In this document: positions 9,994 through 21,500 of the stretch, piece by piece
Layout of the letters: each line of letters starts with the position of its first letter
How positions within the stretch are numbered: the first letter of the stretch is position 1
Assembly: GCA_015499995.1 (NCBI GenBank)
Contig: JADNRV010000003.1
Coordinates: forward strand, 806,001 to 870,000
Length of the DNA: 64,000 nucleotides
Origin: Flammula alnicola
Taxonomy: Eukaryota > Basidiomycota > Agaricomycetes > Agaricales > Strophariaceae
Direction: 5' to 3'
Program-made: the position numbers and the translations under genes
Notes under the pieces: generated by a model
What the model was told of the DNA's origin: nothing
Seen by the model: the letters and a program-made list of their open reading frames with translations, nothing else
The model's database searches: none

Positions 9994-12877
9994 TCATGGT
10001 AATCTATTTGTGCGATTCGATAACGGGGAACTTGATAATTGCTCCTTCACGAAATCCTTGATGGCGCGCAAGCCCCGATTAATCAACTTTATTTGACGCG
10101 TTTCATCTATGACGAGCTCAGCAAGCAACTTTTTTAGATTCCAGACAAAAGCTTTACCGATTGGAACGATAGTTCCGTGTCGTCGGATGTCTTTGGGCTT
10201 TACAATAGGGCCCATTATAGGGTGAGTTGACGGCACGATAACAAGCGAGCACTGTCAAGTTTTCCATTAGCCGGAAGCTCAGCGAATCAGGGCAGCTTAC
10301 CTTCTGATACCAAGTACGAGCATCTTCGACATCGAGAGGAAAAGAGGGCATTTTCTGTAGGCCTACCACCTGAATGAAAGCCTTGACATATTTTGTAACG
10401 CTAACAGCTATGAGAAGTGTGTGAATCAGTAAAGGTCAGCCAAAAATTCGGATATATTCACCGCGGCGATTAACCAAGTCAATTAAAGGTTTACAGCCAG
10501 GTCCATGTCCAATAAGAACAATTCTTTGAGCACTGGAAAGCCTGGATTATCATAGATGAATTAGATTCCGATATCAGAAGGAAAAAAGAGAATTACTGAA
10601 TGTAGTTATCCCAAAGGTATGTCAGGACTTCTTTACCAACATCCTCCATCGATTTATGTCGCTGGAAAATGTTAAATTGTAAGACGGCTTCAGTAAATGT
10701 CGGACTTACAGATGGAACAATAGTCGCAGGTTTCGGATACAGATTTGCATCAAGCAAGGAGTAACCTTCATCTCTTACCCATGCGACGAGTTCCTTGGAA
10801 AAGTCGATCTGAAAGGAAGATCAATTTGGCAGCGCATCTAAGATCGGGCAGTGCACCTACGAGATACGAGCGTTCCAGCTGTACATCACATGTAGCGGAT
10901 GATTCTAGTTCCATGCGTAGATTCCCACTATAATAATATGTCAAATTAAGGGGAACATTCGTAAATTTCCGTCACCTACAATTCGTGTACAAAGACAACG
11001 AGAGTCTTATTTTCGAAAATATCTGGTCTACAATACTTAGTGGTTGGTAGAACGATGGATGGAAGACTTACGTGCACATGATCTGAGAAGAAAATCGTTC
11101 TTCTAACTCCGGGGTCATCATAGGTACTTGCATCATGTTATGATTGGTATAAAGGTAATGCTGCCGATGTGCCTTGAGAATTTCTGGATACAAAAGTGAG
11201 ATATAGCAAGGACTGGGTCAAGTGAGTAGCTGATTCGCACCTGGTATCGAAAAACTTATTGATTCCAATCCTAAAAGACATCAGATCTCAAAATATTTCA
11301 AATACATACCCAACACTCACCTTCCTGAGGTTCGCAAGCTTTGGGGTCAAGGCTCTTCCAGTATTTACTTTGTTCGCGAGCGACTAACCAAACCGTCTCT
11401 GTCGCTGCTTCATTAGCCGTCAATGGAGGTAGCTCATCAGGCGCTTGTCCAAGAAGCACCCTTGTAACAGCCAACGCTGAATTAGATATAGAATTAAGAT
11501 TGTATCCACCCTGATAACGTGTCAAATAGGAAAGAACAGAGAAATGTTGAAAGGTACTCGACCTCGAGTGCAACAACCAATCGTCCACCAGCTAATCCCG
11601 AAAGCATATGCGTCATGTGTGCATATCCAGCAGGTGAAACAAGACACTCTCCAAGCTCGTCGCCAGCGGCTGCATCGAAGCCGGCAGAAACTAGACAATT
11701 GCACATATGAGGACCGAAAACGATTATCCAATGATGCAAGACTTACTGATGACAAGTTCAGGAGCAAATTCCATTGCGACTGGCATCACAACCTTTTGAA
11801 AGGCATATATATACTCGGCGTCTCCCATGCCTTTATCTGGCCAAGGGATATTCACGGAACTGGAATGATGTTCTTGTTAAGGCTTCCACAACAATAATAA
11901 AACCCATAACACACTATCCAAGGCCAGCTCCTTCTCCACAAGACACCATTGACCCGAAAGGACCACAGGGGTAGAACGTTCCTTGCTCGTACCGATGTAA
12001 AGATATATAAAGAACAGACGGATCATCATTGAACGCTCTCTGAGTTCCATTCCCTGGAGCACATTAGTCGCGGCAGCGGTAGTCAATGTAATTAAAACGG
12101 GCTTACCATGATGAACATCCCTTTCAGGGCACATGAGCATGTAAACATATCTACAAGAATTTCAGAAGGACATACCAATCGAGGATCATAATCCTTTTCA
12201 AAGGTGTAAGCTGCTGAACCACTCTTGCTGCAACAGAAACATTGTTGAAGAAACAGAAACCCATATGCTCGTCAGGCTCAGCATGATGCCCAGGAGGACG
12301 GACAATGGCAAATGTCTTCTTCAACTCATTACGCGCGACGGCAAGGCACGCTTCTATGACGCCTCCACAGCTCAAGAGAGCGGCTCGGGTGGTACCAGGC
12401 ATCACATAAAGAGACATTTGTTCATAATATTCCTCTGAATCCGCTCTTGCTTGATCAGTCAAGTCTGATGATGATTTGAACATGTTTCCTTCAGCTTCTA
12501 AATATCGTAACCCACGCATACTCACATTGAATGGCCATAACTTTATCCCAATGGTCTTCACTATGAACAAGTAGTGCTTCATCTCTGCGGACCTCTCGGA
12601 TGGGAATCCACTTCATCCTCTTATTAAGTTGGTCACGGACGATCGTATGCCAAATTTGCTGGATCCGAGCTGGCTGTTCAGGGTGTCCATGAGGTGAAAA
12701 ATGAGACATCATTTCTGAGGAGTATATATATCCAACGGTAAAATTGGGTGGATTGAGTGGGACTGACGTGGCGCGTGGTCTGCGCGCGATTGAGTTGTCG
12801 ATTGTCCCCATAGCTGAAGAACCGGCATTGTTGTCCACGTCGATTGATTCGGTTCGAGAAGGAATAATGCTTTCCAT
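9994..12877 (-). CDS. HDA1: Class II histone deacetylase, HDA1/Clr3 type with Arb2 domain
   Basis: Zinc-dependent lysine deacetylase of the HDA1 class, acting on histones in transcriptional silencing. After a roughly 50-residue Ser/Asn-rich leader, the deacetylase domain begins at [26 protein letters not shown]. It shows the signatures [57 protein letters not shown] and [15 protein letters not shown]. An intron falls between the ILDW and DVHHG segments of the active site. Catalytic His-His and zinc-ligand Asp/His residues are all present. The second half carries an Arb2-like domain, typical of fungal HDA1 proteins, ending near IKDFVKEQL. The start may be at 12877 ([10 protein letters not shown]) or 12901, eight codons upstream in the same frame. 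Convergent with the amidohydrolase. About 700 residues, normal for the family. Confidence 0.93.
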
Positions 12878-12901
12878 TTTACAGACAACGAAGAATGTCA
12901 C

Positions 12902-13537
12902 CCGCTAGGCGAGTGGGGTAACCCGTTCGACCGATTGTGAACTTTTAGCTTGGAAGAATAACCTGCTGAAAGTTCAGTGGCTCAAGCCGTCGTCGCTTCC
13001 AGTAAGTAATAACATACACAAATAGAAGAAATAATCGCCTGGGGCCGAAGCCCCAGCCAAGGCCCCTTAAGTCCAACAAGTTAAGTCTGTAGAACTACTT
13101 ACTGACAATATGTAGTACTAATAGTCACCGAGCTCGCGAAAGTTGACGAAGAAGCTATCATCTAGGAAAGTACGAGATAGTAAGAACCAAGACTATTATA
13201 ATAAGTAAATGTGAAATGAATTTGAATATACATTGCAATTCATTCCGAGGCCTAGGGTATATAAATACAAGTACTTGTCAAAAGAGCGGATGTAACCTTG
13301 AGGCTAGGTTGCAAAATGATTCAGAAAGTAATGCGGTGTGGCACCATTGTAGACACGACTCATGAGTCCTGAGTCCAACTATTTGTTGAGCAATTTATGT
13401 CACGAGTTTGAGAGGATCCGGAATTTCGCTCTTGGGTATTGGCAATGGACTCCTGGGGTGTCCTTCTAGTACTCCTCGACAGCGTCCTGTTGGGCATTTG
13501 AGAAGAATTTCTGGTCATGGGGATTGGAAAAATCCAC
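12902..13537. other. Gene-free stretch with a perfect hairpin and TAGTACTAATAGT motif
   Basis: This holds the HDAC promoter and probably the 3' region of the DUF6533 gene. At 13039-13056 lies a perfect 7-bp stem with a CGAA loop (CTGGGGCCGAAGCCCCAG), followed by GGCCCC/TTAAGT-type sequence. At 13113-13125 is TAGTACTAATAGT, a 13-mer found again at 40723-40735 directly behind another GAA-loop hairpin. The stretch looks like decayed repeat DNA. I see no convincing gene, though a read-through exon of the neighbouring gene on the minus strand could extend into 13400-13537. Confidence 0.45.
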
Positions 13538-14913
13538 TTACCATCGATTGCTATTGGAGCCCAAGATGTCTTCAAAGGCCATCTGGTCAGTAAAAATAGT
13601 CGTGAATATGATTGTAGTCGACGTGTGGGGCGCGTCGTGCAATGTCGACACTCGCTGCATGTTGACAATTAAGCGACAAGTCTGGTCTTGAAGTCAGCAC
13701 AATTGGATAATCGGAAACCCACTTCACAGTTTCTTACAGTACAGGAAACAGCTGAGAGAAGCCAACTGGATAGAGTATCTTCTGTTAGACCTGACTTTCT
13801 AGAATCTCAGAGAGGGAGAGAAAGACTCACGCATACGCAGTAACGGCGAACACAACATCACAGAGGGTATAAACTACAACAGTCATAGAAAAAACTAGCG
13901 GTATCAATAATAATGAAGATGTATAAGACTTTGGGACCTACTTGTTAGCATGACAAAGGCCAGTGTCCCATCCCGCATCATCAACCGAACCAAGGGGACC
14001 GTCTTTAGCGAGCTTCTTCCATATTTTACGAAAGTGAATATCAGGACAATGCATTGAAGGGTGACAGAAGAAATTCTAAGGTAACATTAGCTACATCAAG
14101 GGGAGAAAAAAGGAGAGTTCACGGACCCAAAATATGCAAAAGATGCGGGAAGATGCGTCACTATCATCGTCGGTACAAAATCATGTCCCGGCAAATTTAG
14201 CAATAACCCGATCGTGGCAATGACAATGTCGGCGATTAAGAAAGTAACGAGAAGAATTCCAAGCCGTCGTGGTTGGTTATAAAGAGCGTAAACTATACAA
14301 AAAGGTTAGCTTGCGCAATATCATGCAGTTCGAATTCTCACCTCTGGTCATCAGCACAACCTCCAATGCCGACACTGTGAGTGCTGCTATCATAACTTGG
14401 CTTGTGTACCATACACGCAGTAGGGATACATTTAACTCATATTCAGAGTTAATGGCTATCTCTAGCGACCTACTGACACTACAATGACAGGAATGTGAAT
14501 TCATGGCATATGTCATCCATGAACACGCCAATCAACCTCACATTTGAATTAAAATAACGAAGTATCGAGCAAAAAGGAACATCCATTTCAACCACGAGCG
14601 GTTGCTTTTCCTGCAGTGCAATAGTCAGAACCAGAGCAAGAAAGGTTGCTAGAAGAAATTAACGGACGTCCAAATAAGATCGACCTCGGATTCAAGGGTG
14701 ATAGCCCATTCCCTTTAACAGCAAAGACGACGATAAGAAATACCGGACAATAGCCTGTTTGTTATGCCCTACACACCAAAGCAAAATGGCCAAGGCGGCT
14801 CCTGCAATATCGTTAACCTTGAAGCTTGCTGAATTGAGCTTATTGTAACTGATTGAACGCACCGGATGATCTATCAAGGGAAACTTGTAGAGAATCAGGT
14901 GCACTGGGCATAC
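13538..14913 (-). CDS. DUF6533-type seven-helix membrane protein
   Basis: An intron-rich gene readable only after splicing. Proposed order: MPSAPDSLQVSLDRSS, intron, GAALAILLW, intron, EWAITLESEVDLIWTS, intron, RSWLKWMFLFARYFVILIQM. Then come a segment ending ALTVSALEVVLMTR, then VYALYNQPRRLGILLVTF, LIADIVIATIGLLLNLP, VTLQCIVLIFTFVKYG, VPLVRLMMRDGTLAFVMLT, VYTLCDVVFAVTAYA and CRLIVNMQRVSTLHDAP. It ends MAFEDILGSNSNRW with a TAA at 13538. The W-x-x-K-WMFLFARY segment, the MLRVYALYNQ-like segment and RDGT-x-xF match the DUF6533 family greatly expanded in Agaricomycetes. Those are predicted plasma-membrane proteins of unknown function. Seven hydrophobic helices are plausible. The N-terminus is the least certain part. 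An alternative last intron beginning at the final TGG|GTAAGT would extend the C-terminus. Confidence 0.65.
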
Positions 14914-15414
14914 ACCGCGACCTGCCCGCTTTTCCGAAGATCTGAAAGCTTCAATGCAGCGGTGAGCAAATTAAAGTGTTCGTTGAGTTCGTGGTTGTTG
15001 AGATCAAGTACAGTCTATTATGTAGACTACCATGTGTAAGTACCCGCGAAGAATCTGCAACAATTCTCAGGACAGGAGGAATCCGATGGACACAGAATTT
15101 ATGTAAGCCAATTGCACTGTTCAGAACATCACGATAGATCGACGCATGTAAAGCTCGTCTCCCCACTGGCAGCCATCCCCTTCTGCATGCACTTATTTAC
15201 ATGTATCAGCAAACACTCACATGCCTCTGGCTGTGTGTTGCTACTGTCTACAACCTCGAGGTTGCATACCACACACAGCCTTTGCGCTGCGGGACGTAGG
15301 CGGATCACCCCGATGATCATTTCTCTCGTAACATAGAAGGGCTGAGAAATTTACGCCAACTCTTCTTTAACCTCACTCTCTTCATCCATAATCGGGTCGC
15401 CCTGCGAACTTGAA
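14914..15414. other. Divergent promoter region
   Basis: About 500 bases between the start of the DUF6533 gene (minus) and the next membrane protein gene (plus). The last 90 bases are pyrimidine-rich (AACTCTTCTTTAACCTCACTCT), as expected upstream of the plus-strand start. No gene or repeat recognised. Confidence 0.45.
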
Positions 15415-16532
15415 ATGCCTTTCAGCTACAGGCGCCTTTTCTTTGGCGGCACCACCTTCTGCTGCTGTTTACCAGTGAGATTCGGAGTTATTGTGATGTC
15501 GAGCCTTGGCTGTCTGGTGTCTGGCGTAATGATGATTCTTCTATGGTTTGAAATATCTAGTAAGTCCTCCTCTTGAATTCAGTAGGAAATATCGGAGGTT
15601 GAATGCTTGTTTTTCATACAGCAACGTTGTATATGACGACACAAGAGCGCGTAGCCTTCGTCCTCGCCGCTTTGACAGAAACTGTCCTATTCTCAGCCTC
15701 CATTTTGGGGTAGGTATCACGGCACCTCTACTTCCTTACCTCTCCCATTCAACATATCTTGACTCCAATAGACTAGTAGGTGCAATCGTTCGAAAGCAAT
15801 TATTCACACAAATATACACCTACATTCTTTACTTCGATTTCGTCATCAACCTTGTCGTTGCCGCATATCTAACATACGAAGTGAACCGGGCTTCGACCAA
15901 CGCCGAAACTGTAGCTTGTCAGGAAGCCATCAAAGACCCTCAAGCGCAGAGCCAGTGTACTGGCCTCTTGACCTTTGCGAAGTCAGTTTACTTCGTCATT
16001 GCGGCAATTGTCCTTTTGGTGGAAATGTGTGCGTGCTATCCAAACACGCATAGCTCTGTATATCTTAATTTGAGTTTCTATAGATGGGACCATCATCGCT
16101 GCTCGCTACCTCAACCAGCTGCAGCGCGAAAAAGGAGCAGCGCGGGCATCACGACTGGACACAGAACGCGCCTTTCAACTCAAACCTCGAAACCAGCATC
16201 ATTATTCCAGGCTACCTGACCCCACGAGCCAAAGCATGTTGCCTCCGTTGGATCCTTCATACCTTGGACCTTCCGGTGTTGAATTTAATCCATACGATGA
16301 GACCGCAACCGCATTTCCACCTCGCAGCAGTCGCGTAGTATTCGAGGATATTGTGGATGGGCCCCCACCACCGATCGAAGTTGGGTACGGTGGAGGTTCG
16401 TGGACTCATGGAGGAATCGCAGATGAAGAGAAGGAAAGACTGAAAAGACGCGAAAAGCTCGAAGCAGAAGGAATGTCCAGTCAATCTGTTTCCAACAACG
16501 AAGAATCTGGACTAAGCACACATCTCGTATGA
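15415..16532 (+). CDS. Basidiomycete tetraspan-like membrane protein, hypothetical
   Basis: The first exon begins MPFSYRRLFFGGTTFCCCLP, then VRFGVIVMSSLGCLVSGVMM and ILLWFEIS. That is a Cys-rich cytosolic leader followed by a first transmembrane helix. Later exons carry helices including YILYFDFVINLVVAAYLTY, an extracellular-looking loop with two Cys (ETVACQEAIKDPQAQSQC), and FVIAAIVLLVEM. The tail is about 150 residues, soluble, with a PPLDPSYLGPSGVEFNPYDE stretch, a Gly-rich WTHGGIADEEKERL segment and the terminus STHLV. At least two introns (one from the GTAAGT near 15559, one near 16027-16083). The MPFSYRR opening is familiar from Agaricomycete predicted proteins. The fold is MARVEL- or tetraspan-like by topology only. 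Function unknown; probably at the plasma membrane. Confidence 0.75.
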
Positions 16533-16926
16533 CAGGTTTGGACTATTATAGAAAGGCAATTACAGTACTTGGAGTATTTTGTTCATGTTCCTATTCACCA
16601 TTTGTATTCATTACGGCAATACCTGATACATTGTATTCTTACTCATTCATGTATAGTGCTACGTCCCATCCTGTGGACGATTCCGAAGTAGCGAACTTAA
16701 GGGCTCGAGTCGATCGTGAACCGGCTCAAATTTGGTGGTCAAGTTTGAGTTGAATGGGTTCGCCATACAGAGACACGCATCAGTAGAAGGAAGCTGTTGT
16801 GAAGTAACCTTGGTGGTCAAAAGACTTGCCTTCTTTCTCAGTCGTTAACCAGTGATTTCGCAAACCGACAACCTCAAGAAGCTGTGGAATAACGACTCCC
16901 CAATTATAGTAGTTTCGATACATGAC
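16533..16926. other. Intergenic, promoter of DUF1746 gene
   Basis: Nearly 400 bases between two plus-strand genes. No coding signal, repeat or structured RNA is evident. Confidence 0.4.
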
Positions 16927-17831
16927 ATGCACAAGCGCTTTCATGGACAGAGACAGCATATCATCCACTCAGTGCGTTCTGAATAATCCCGTTAAATTAT
17001 TAACAACCTCATTTGCACTGTCCAGATGGACGCCCTCTTATACCAGCTGCATACGCTGTCGTTCTTCCTCTCACCCTCAATATGGATCTACGTCTGTAGA
17101 GTTCTATCCCAGTTCCAATATTCGAAGCCTAGAGAACTCGATCCAACTCGCTCCTTGCGATTCTTCTACACGATCGTCTTGCTGTTCAACTTGCCTAGCT
17201 TATGGTACCATTCGACTCGAGGAGCAGTCGAAGGGCGAATCGTCATCCTTGATTTTATTGGCATGTGTACGTTGAATTTAAGTTCGCGAGTAGATGCCAT
17301 TCTAACAAGGCTTCGCGGTATTCAGCGTACACCCCATCAAAAACACAGTTATGCTTCCTCGACCTCTTCATCATCATCCTGCAGCTTTTGCTCACTACCA
17401 TTGCATACGAAACATCGGTATACTATGCTAGCGACGAAGCGGACCCCCAAGACATGCTTTTGCCAGGGCTGCCGACGCCTTTTGCGATCCCCATATTCCA
17501 GCCACCTATCGCAACACAACAAGAATCATCCTTCTCGTCTACAATGCCGCCAACACACCCTAAGAGGGGCCCCATTTCCACCATGCACGAAATACCACTC
17601 GTTATTGACCTGCATCTCAATTCCATCATGACACACCTTAGACATCCTCCTCCTCCCCCACGCGTAACGAACCCTGGCCCCATCCTTCCGGTTCCCAATA
17701 CAACTCCATGGCAGCTTCCAGGTATGCGAATGTTGATGCGTGCAAGCAGACAAATGCGAGAAACAGGAGGGACCAGAGCGCCGGCGATGGGGAGAGTTCC
17801 TGGAGGATTGGACACAGGACCAGGACAGTAG
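16927..17831 (+). CDS. DUF1746-domain membrane protein
   Basis: Exon 1 is only 45 nt (16927-16971), coding MHKRFHGQRQHIIHS. After a 54-nt intron, exon 2 starts at 17026 with MDALLYQLHTLSFFLSPSIW. An in-frame Met here would mislead an ORF-only start choice. The HII-x-S-x-DALLYQLHTLSFFLSP block, then RELDPTRSLRFFY, WYHSTRGAVEGR, DFIGMSYTPSKTQLCFLDLF and TTIAYETSVYYASDEADPQD, is the fungal DUF1746 pattern, with three or four helices. The soluble tail is Pro/Met-rich (HPPPPPRVTNPGP) and ends LDTGPGQ. The family is predicted to sit in endomembranes. Some members have been linked to the Dsc/Tul1 Golgi ubiquitin-ligase complex; I hold that link loosely. Intron 2 uses GTACGT inside a Gly-Met-Ser codon run. 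Confidence 0.82.
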
Positions 17832-17940
17832 ACATCGTCCATATTATATATTATAACTAGCCTTAATGGATAACTCATAAATGTCTCCGCCGCGGTTTCT
17901 GTTTTGCTCGATATACCACAATCGAGAGCAGGACGAGGCA

Positions 17941-18199
17941 TTATCGTGATTTCTTCATCTAGAAAATAGTCAGGATGGGTAAAATCTTTGACAAAAAATT
18001 GACTTACAGCATCACGCAGGCATGCTTTGAAGAGATGAAATTCATCCTTACAGATATCCCTTGTAACATCTGTGTATGTCGCGACTATGCACTTCGCATA
18101 TGCAGTTGCTTGGATGGAACATGTCGAAGTGGAGTGAAAGGCTAGTTGCCTTATAGGTTGCATCGGACGCTTCGCGGCTTGGGATGTTACTGGCAACAT
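17941..18199 (-). CDS. Twin-CX9C mitochondrial protein, NDUFAF8-like
   Basis: A very small two-exon gene. Exon 1 (18199-18008) codes 64 residues from MLPVTSQAAKRPMQPIRQL onward. A 49-nt intron (18007-17959, GTAAGT...CTAG) leads to an 18-nt last exon coding MKKSR and the stop at 17943-17941. The total is 69 residues. Cysteines at 27, 37, 50 and 60 make two exact CX9C motifs (CSIQATAYAKC and CKDEFHLFKAC). That is the twin-CX9C pattern of intermembrane-space proteins imported by Mia40. The spacing, the ATAY-x-KC segment, the KDEF-x-x-x-KAC segment and a terminal KK-x-R resemble human NDUFAF8 (C17orf89, 74 residues), a complex I assembly factor. Read without splicing, the frame runs on into unrelated sequence. 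It is divergent from CSF1 and convergent with the DUF1746 gene. Confidence 0.75.
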
Positions 18200-18547
18200 C
18201 TTGGTTTCAAGAGCTGAAGAACTTGTGCTCGTTGCAGGTACTCCTTGTTGGTTTGGTGGAACAACTTGAGTAGCGTTATGTAATCATTGTAATGCTTAAG
18301 TATTGCATCTTATTGCATCCGAACGGCGGAATCAACAACGCCTCCGCACCCCGTGATCGAAAGAACCTCCTTCCACAACTTGAACTTGAACAACGGTCGG
18401 AGGTCCGAGTAAGTAGTCCATGCAATTTCTTCCAATCTACTTACCGAACCTCTATTGAATAGATAGGTCTGACCGACATAACTTGACCGACGCGTTATTG
18501 AGCGCGTAGCACTCATTGGTTCCAGTTGTGCAAACTGTGAAGAAATA
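18200..18547. promoter_or_regulatory. Shared promoter of the NDUFAF8-like gene and CSF1
   Basis: A 348-bp divergent intergenic region. It has no reading frame of note; the AT-rich part lies around 18275-18315 (GTAATCATTGTAATGCTTAAG). Confidence 0.4.
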
Positions 18548-21500
18548 ATGGCCGACATCGACATTCAATTCAACCGGTTGCTCCTCATAGCGTGCATTTG
18601 CATTGTGGTGGCCTTGATATTATACTTCTTCTATTGGAACCGGTTCATTGCCTTCATTATCGGACAAACAATTCGCATCCTTTTCCGGAATCAAGAGGGT
18701 TCAAGTCTCTGGATTGAAATCGGCGAGTCTTGCAATTAAACGTCGTGGTTTTTGGAGACTCATTTAGAAACAGGTTCCATTCATTTTTCCCTGCTCACTG
18801 GACGAATTCTTCTCAAAGATGTCCGATATCACTCGAGCAACCAAACCATAAAAATGGTCACAGGGGAAGTTCAATGGAGGTACTGGATTAGATACCCTAC
18901 TTCCGAAGAGGAAACCAACCCTATTCGTGGTGAAGACGGTAAGTCGCGTTTGAGTCAACAGAGTTAAGTCGTTAATTCGTTTGACAGCGAAGCTTTCAAA
19001 TCGCCTCTGGTCCTGCCGCATTCAACTGTCGTTTCAAGGTGTGGAATGGTTCATATATAACAGAACGGCAGCGTATGATAGCATTGTTGATCAAATCGAG
19101 AAGACTTGTCGACCGATGTCTCGTTCGAGTTCTCACCGTAGATTTTTTACTCGATTTTCGCGACAAGGTGAGGGCTTTCTCATATAATCCTCACCTTTCG
19201 TTGATCTTTTTATAGAAAATGTGTCTCCGTTTTATCCTCCCTCTGCCATTAGGTCTGCGATACGCTTGCCATCTGTAATCAACAGGGCGTTGGCTTGGCT
19301 TAGGGAACAACTGCCCACCCTTGATCCCAAAGATCTTTTGCCCCTGGGCATTGATATACAGACCGGCGCCATCATTCTAGGCAACCAATCGACCCCAAAT
19401 CTCCTCGTTGCGGAATTTCAGAGCGCATTAGGAACATATGGCATCGCTCCAGTTCGTGTCTTGCCTAATCATGCTGTACAATTGTGATTAATTCCCCCCA
19501 CAGTCCAGGTCAAAATACGACCTGTACAAACAAGTGCTTGGGCTCAATTTCCAGAATGCACTGATTCGATCGGTGCAAAATGACGATTACATCGATCCTA
19601 TGGCCACATTAGGGGCGCTTGTTCACAACAGAATCAAGCAGTTAGTTATTCCATTGCTTAGCCCTCCAACACCCACTCATTTTTTCATTATCAGCCATCC
19701 AACCCTTCGGAAACCATCCTCATATCAACCTTATCGGGCATTCATGAAATTGTGGCGTCAAGTTGGGCTTTACGACCTCGTTTCAGACTATTTCGCTAAT
19801 CGACGTGCTCAACGAATCACAAATAAGTCAGTCACCTCATCGCTGCATTTCAAGAAGGCAAAGAAAACCGCAGATGAAGATACACCTGTCGGAATTGATT
19901 TCTCCACCTTTGAATACGCCATTGAACGCAATATCTTGGAGGCCTCTACCCTTGAACTAACTTACTATGTTGATGTAGTGGGAGAGGTACCCTCTCATCC
20001 TGTCACTGCCCGATATGCCGGCGATGAGATATATGATGTTGGGAACGGCGACACAGCACCAGAATGGGGTTTTGATCTCGTTATTTACGGTGGCTTTTTG
20101 CGCTACGGACCATGGGCAGATCGTCAAAGGTAACTAACTTACCTTTCCATTTTTGGTCACCTTGATCAATCAATACTATACAGAACAGAATTACAGCGGG
20201 CTTTCTTTCCTCCAAGATATTGTAACTCAGAAGTTACCCCTCAACTTAAACCTGGAGACAAAAGGGTGTGGACATCGCTCCAAGTATTCGTTGAGCTTCG
20301 GGGCGAAACATCTCTGTACATTCCATTTCGTGAACCATCGAAGGTAACCTTACTCATTTTTTCACTTGACAAATTCTCAAAGCTTTTGAAGGATTGGCAA
20401 TGGGATGGAGTGGCAGAAATTCCTCAAAGGCCCCGAAAACGAGACGCGGCTGCTATCACTGTAGCTGTCGGAGATCGTTCTTCCATTAACTACCTCATTC
20501 CTATGGTCGTGGGGCCCACTGGCTATGAGTCGGCGCTCGAGGTTCATCTTGATACTGTGGCCATCACTTCAAGTCTCAATGACATTCGGCTTATTTCTTC
20601 AGAATCTTCGCGAGTATGTCTCTGTTTTGGTTGAAAACTATCCTAGATTGATATATTTTTAGGTCCGCTGTGAACTTCCATCTCCTATCGGCTGGGATGC
20701 TGAACGCACATGGTCAATTTTCATGTATCTGCGGCAACCTGTGCTATTCCTATTGAGGGATCATATCAACATGTTTACGGATCTGGGAAAGGACTGGGTT
20801 TCTGGACCTCCTTCCGATTATCAAAAGTTTATTCCTATGATATACGCTTTCAAGCTCGAGATGCACCACTTCGAGATGAATCTCTACGCCAATGATCAGA
20901 ACATAGTCGATAAGCCTTTGATAAAAGAAGAAAATGGTAATATCTCACCCATTACTCCATTGCTTACCGTTTACCAAATTTATTTCAAGCTTTAATCACC
21001 TTCCGAGGACCACATCTTAAGATAATCTCGACAATCCCTTCAAATACATTCAAGCCTGAATCAACATCTATTCCGTTCCATATCCTAGCTCCGGATCTTG
21101 TGGCTAGCTCCTCCTTGCCGCGTTGGAACACCCATTCCTTGCATATGCCACCTGAAGGCGTAGATTTTTTCAGGGCAGCCCAATTCAAGCTGAGTGGATC
21201 GTATCGCTATTTTGCGGCAGTGCACGAAGAGCACACGGAACAGCTCAAATTGGACTTTGATGTACTGCATATTGTGGCTTTTTCCTCGCTTCCATGTGCT
21301 GACGTACTCCTAGCTCAGGGATGCTATTTACCGAGCATATGGATGGTCGATTCGTTACTTCATGGTGCTGAGGGACAATTACTTCGGTTCATTCACACAC
21401 TTCCAAACCCTTTCTGAATATCTGGACAAGCGGAAACGAAACCACCCTATAGGCGATCCAATTGGACTAAAATATCGCCCTGGGAAAGTGGGTAGACTTG

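Noticed and set aside
13039..13056. Hairpin as a Helitron 3' end on its own
   Set aside because: No CTRR|T sequence follows within the usual 5-15 bases.
17423..18199. 258-residue protein continuing the NDUFAF8-like frame
   Set aside because: The extension reads through the 49-nt intron and then antisense to the DUF1746 exon. Splicing to MKKSR gives a coherent 69-residue protein.
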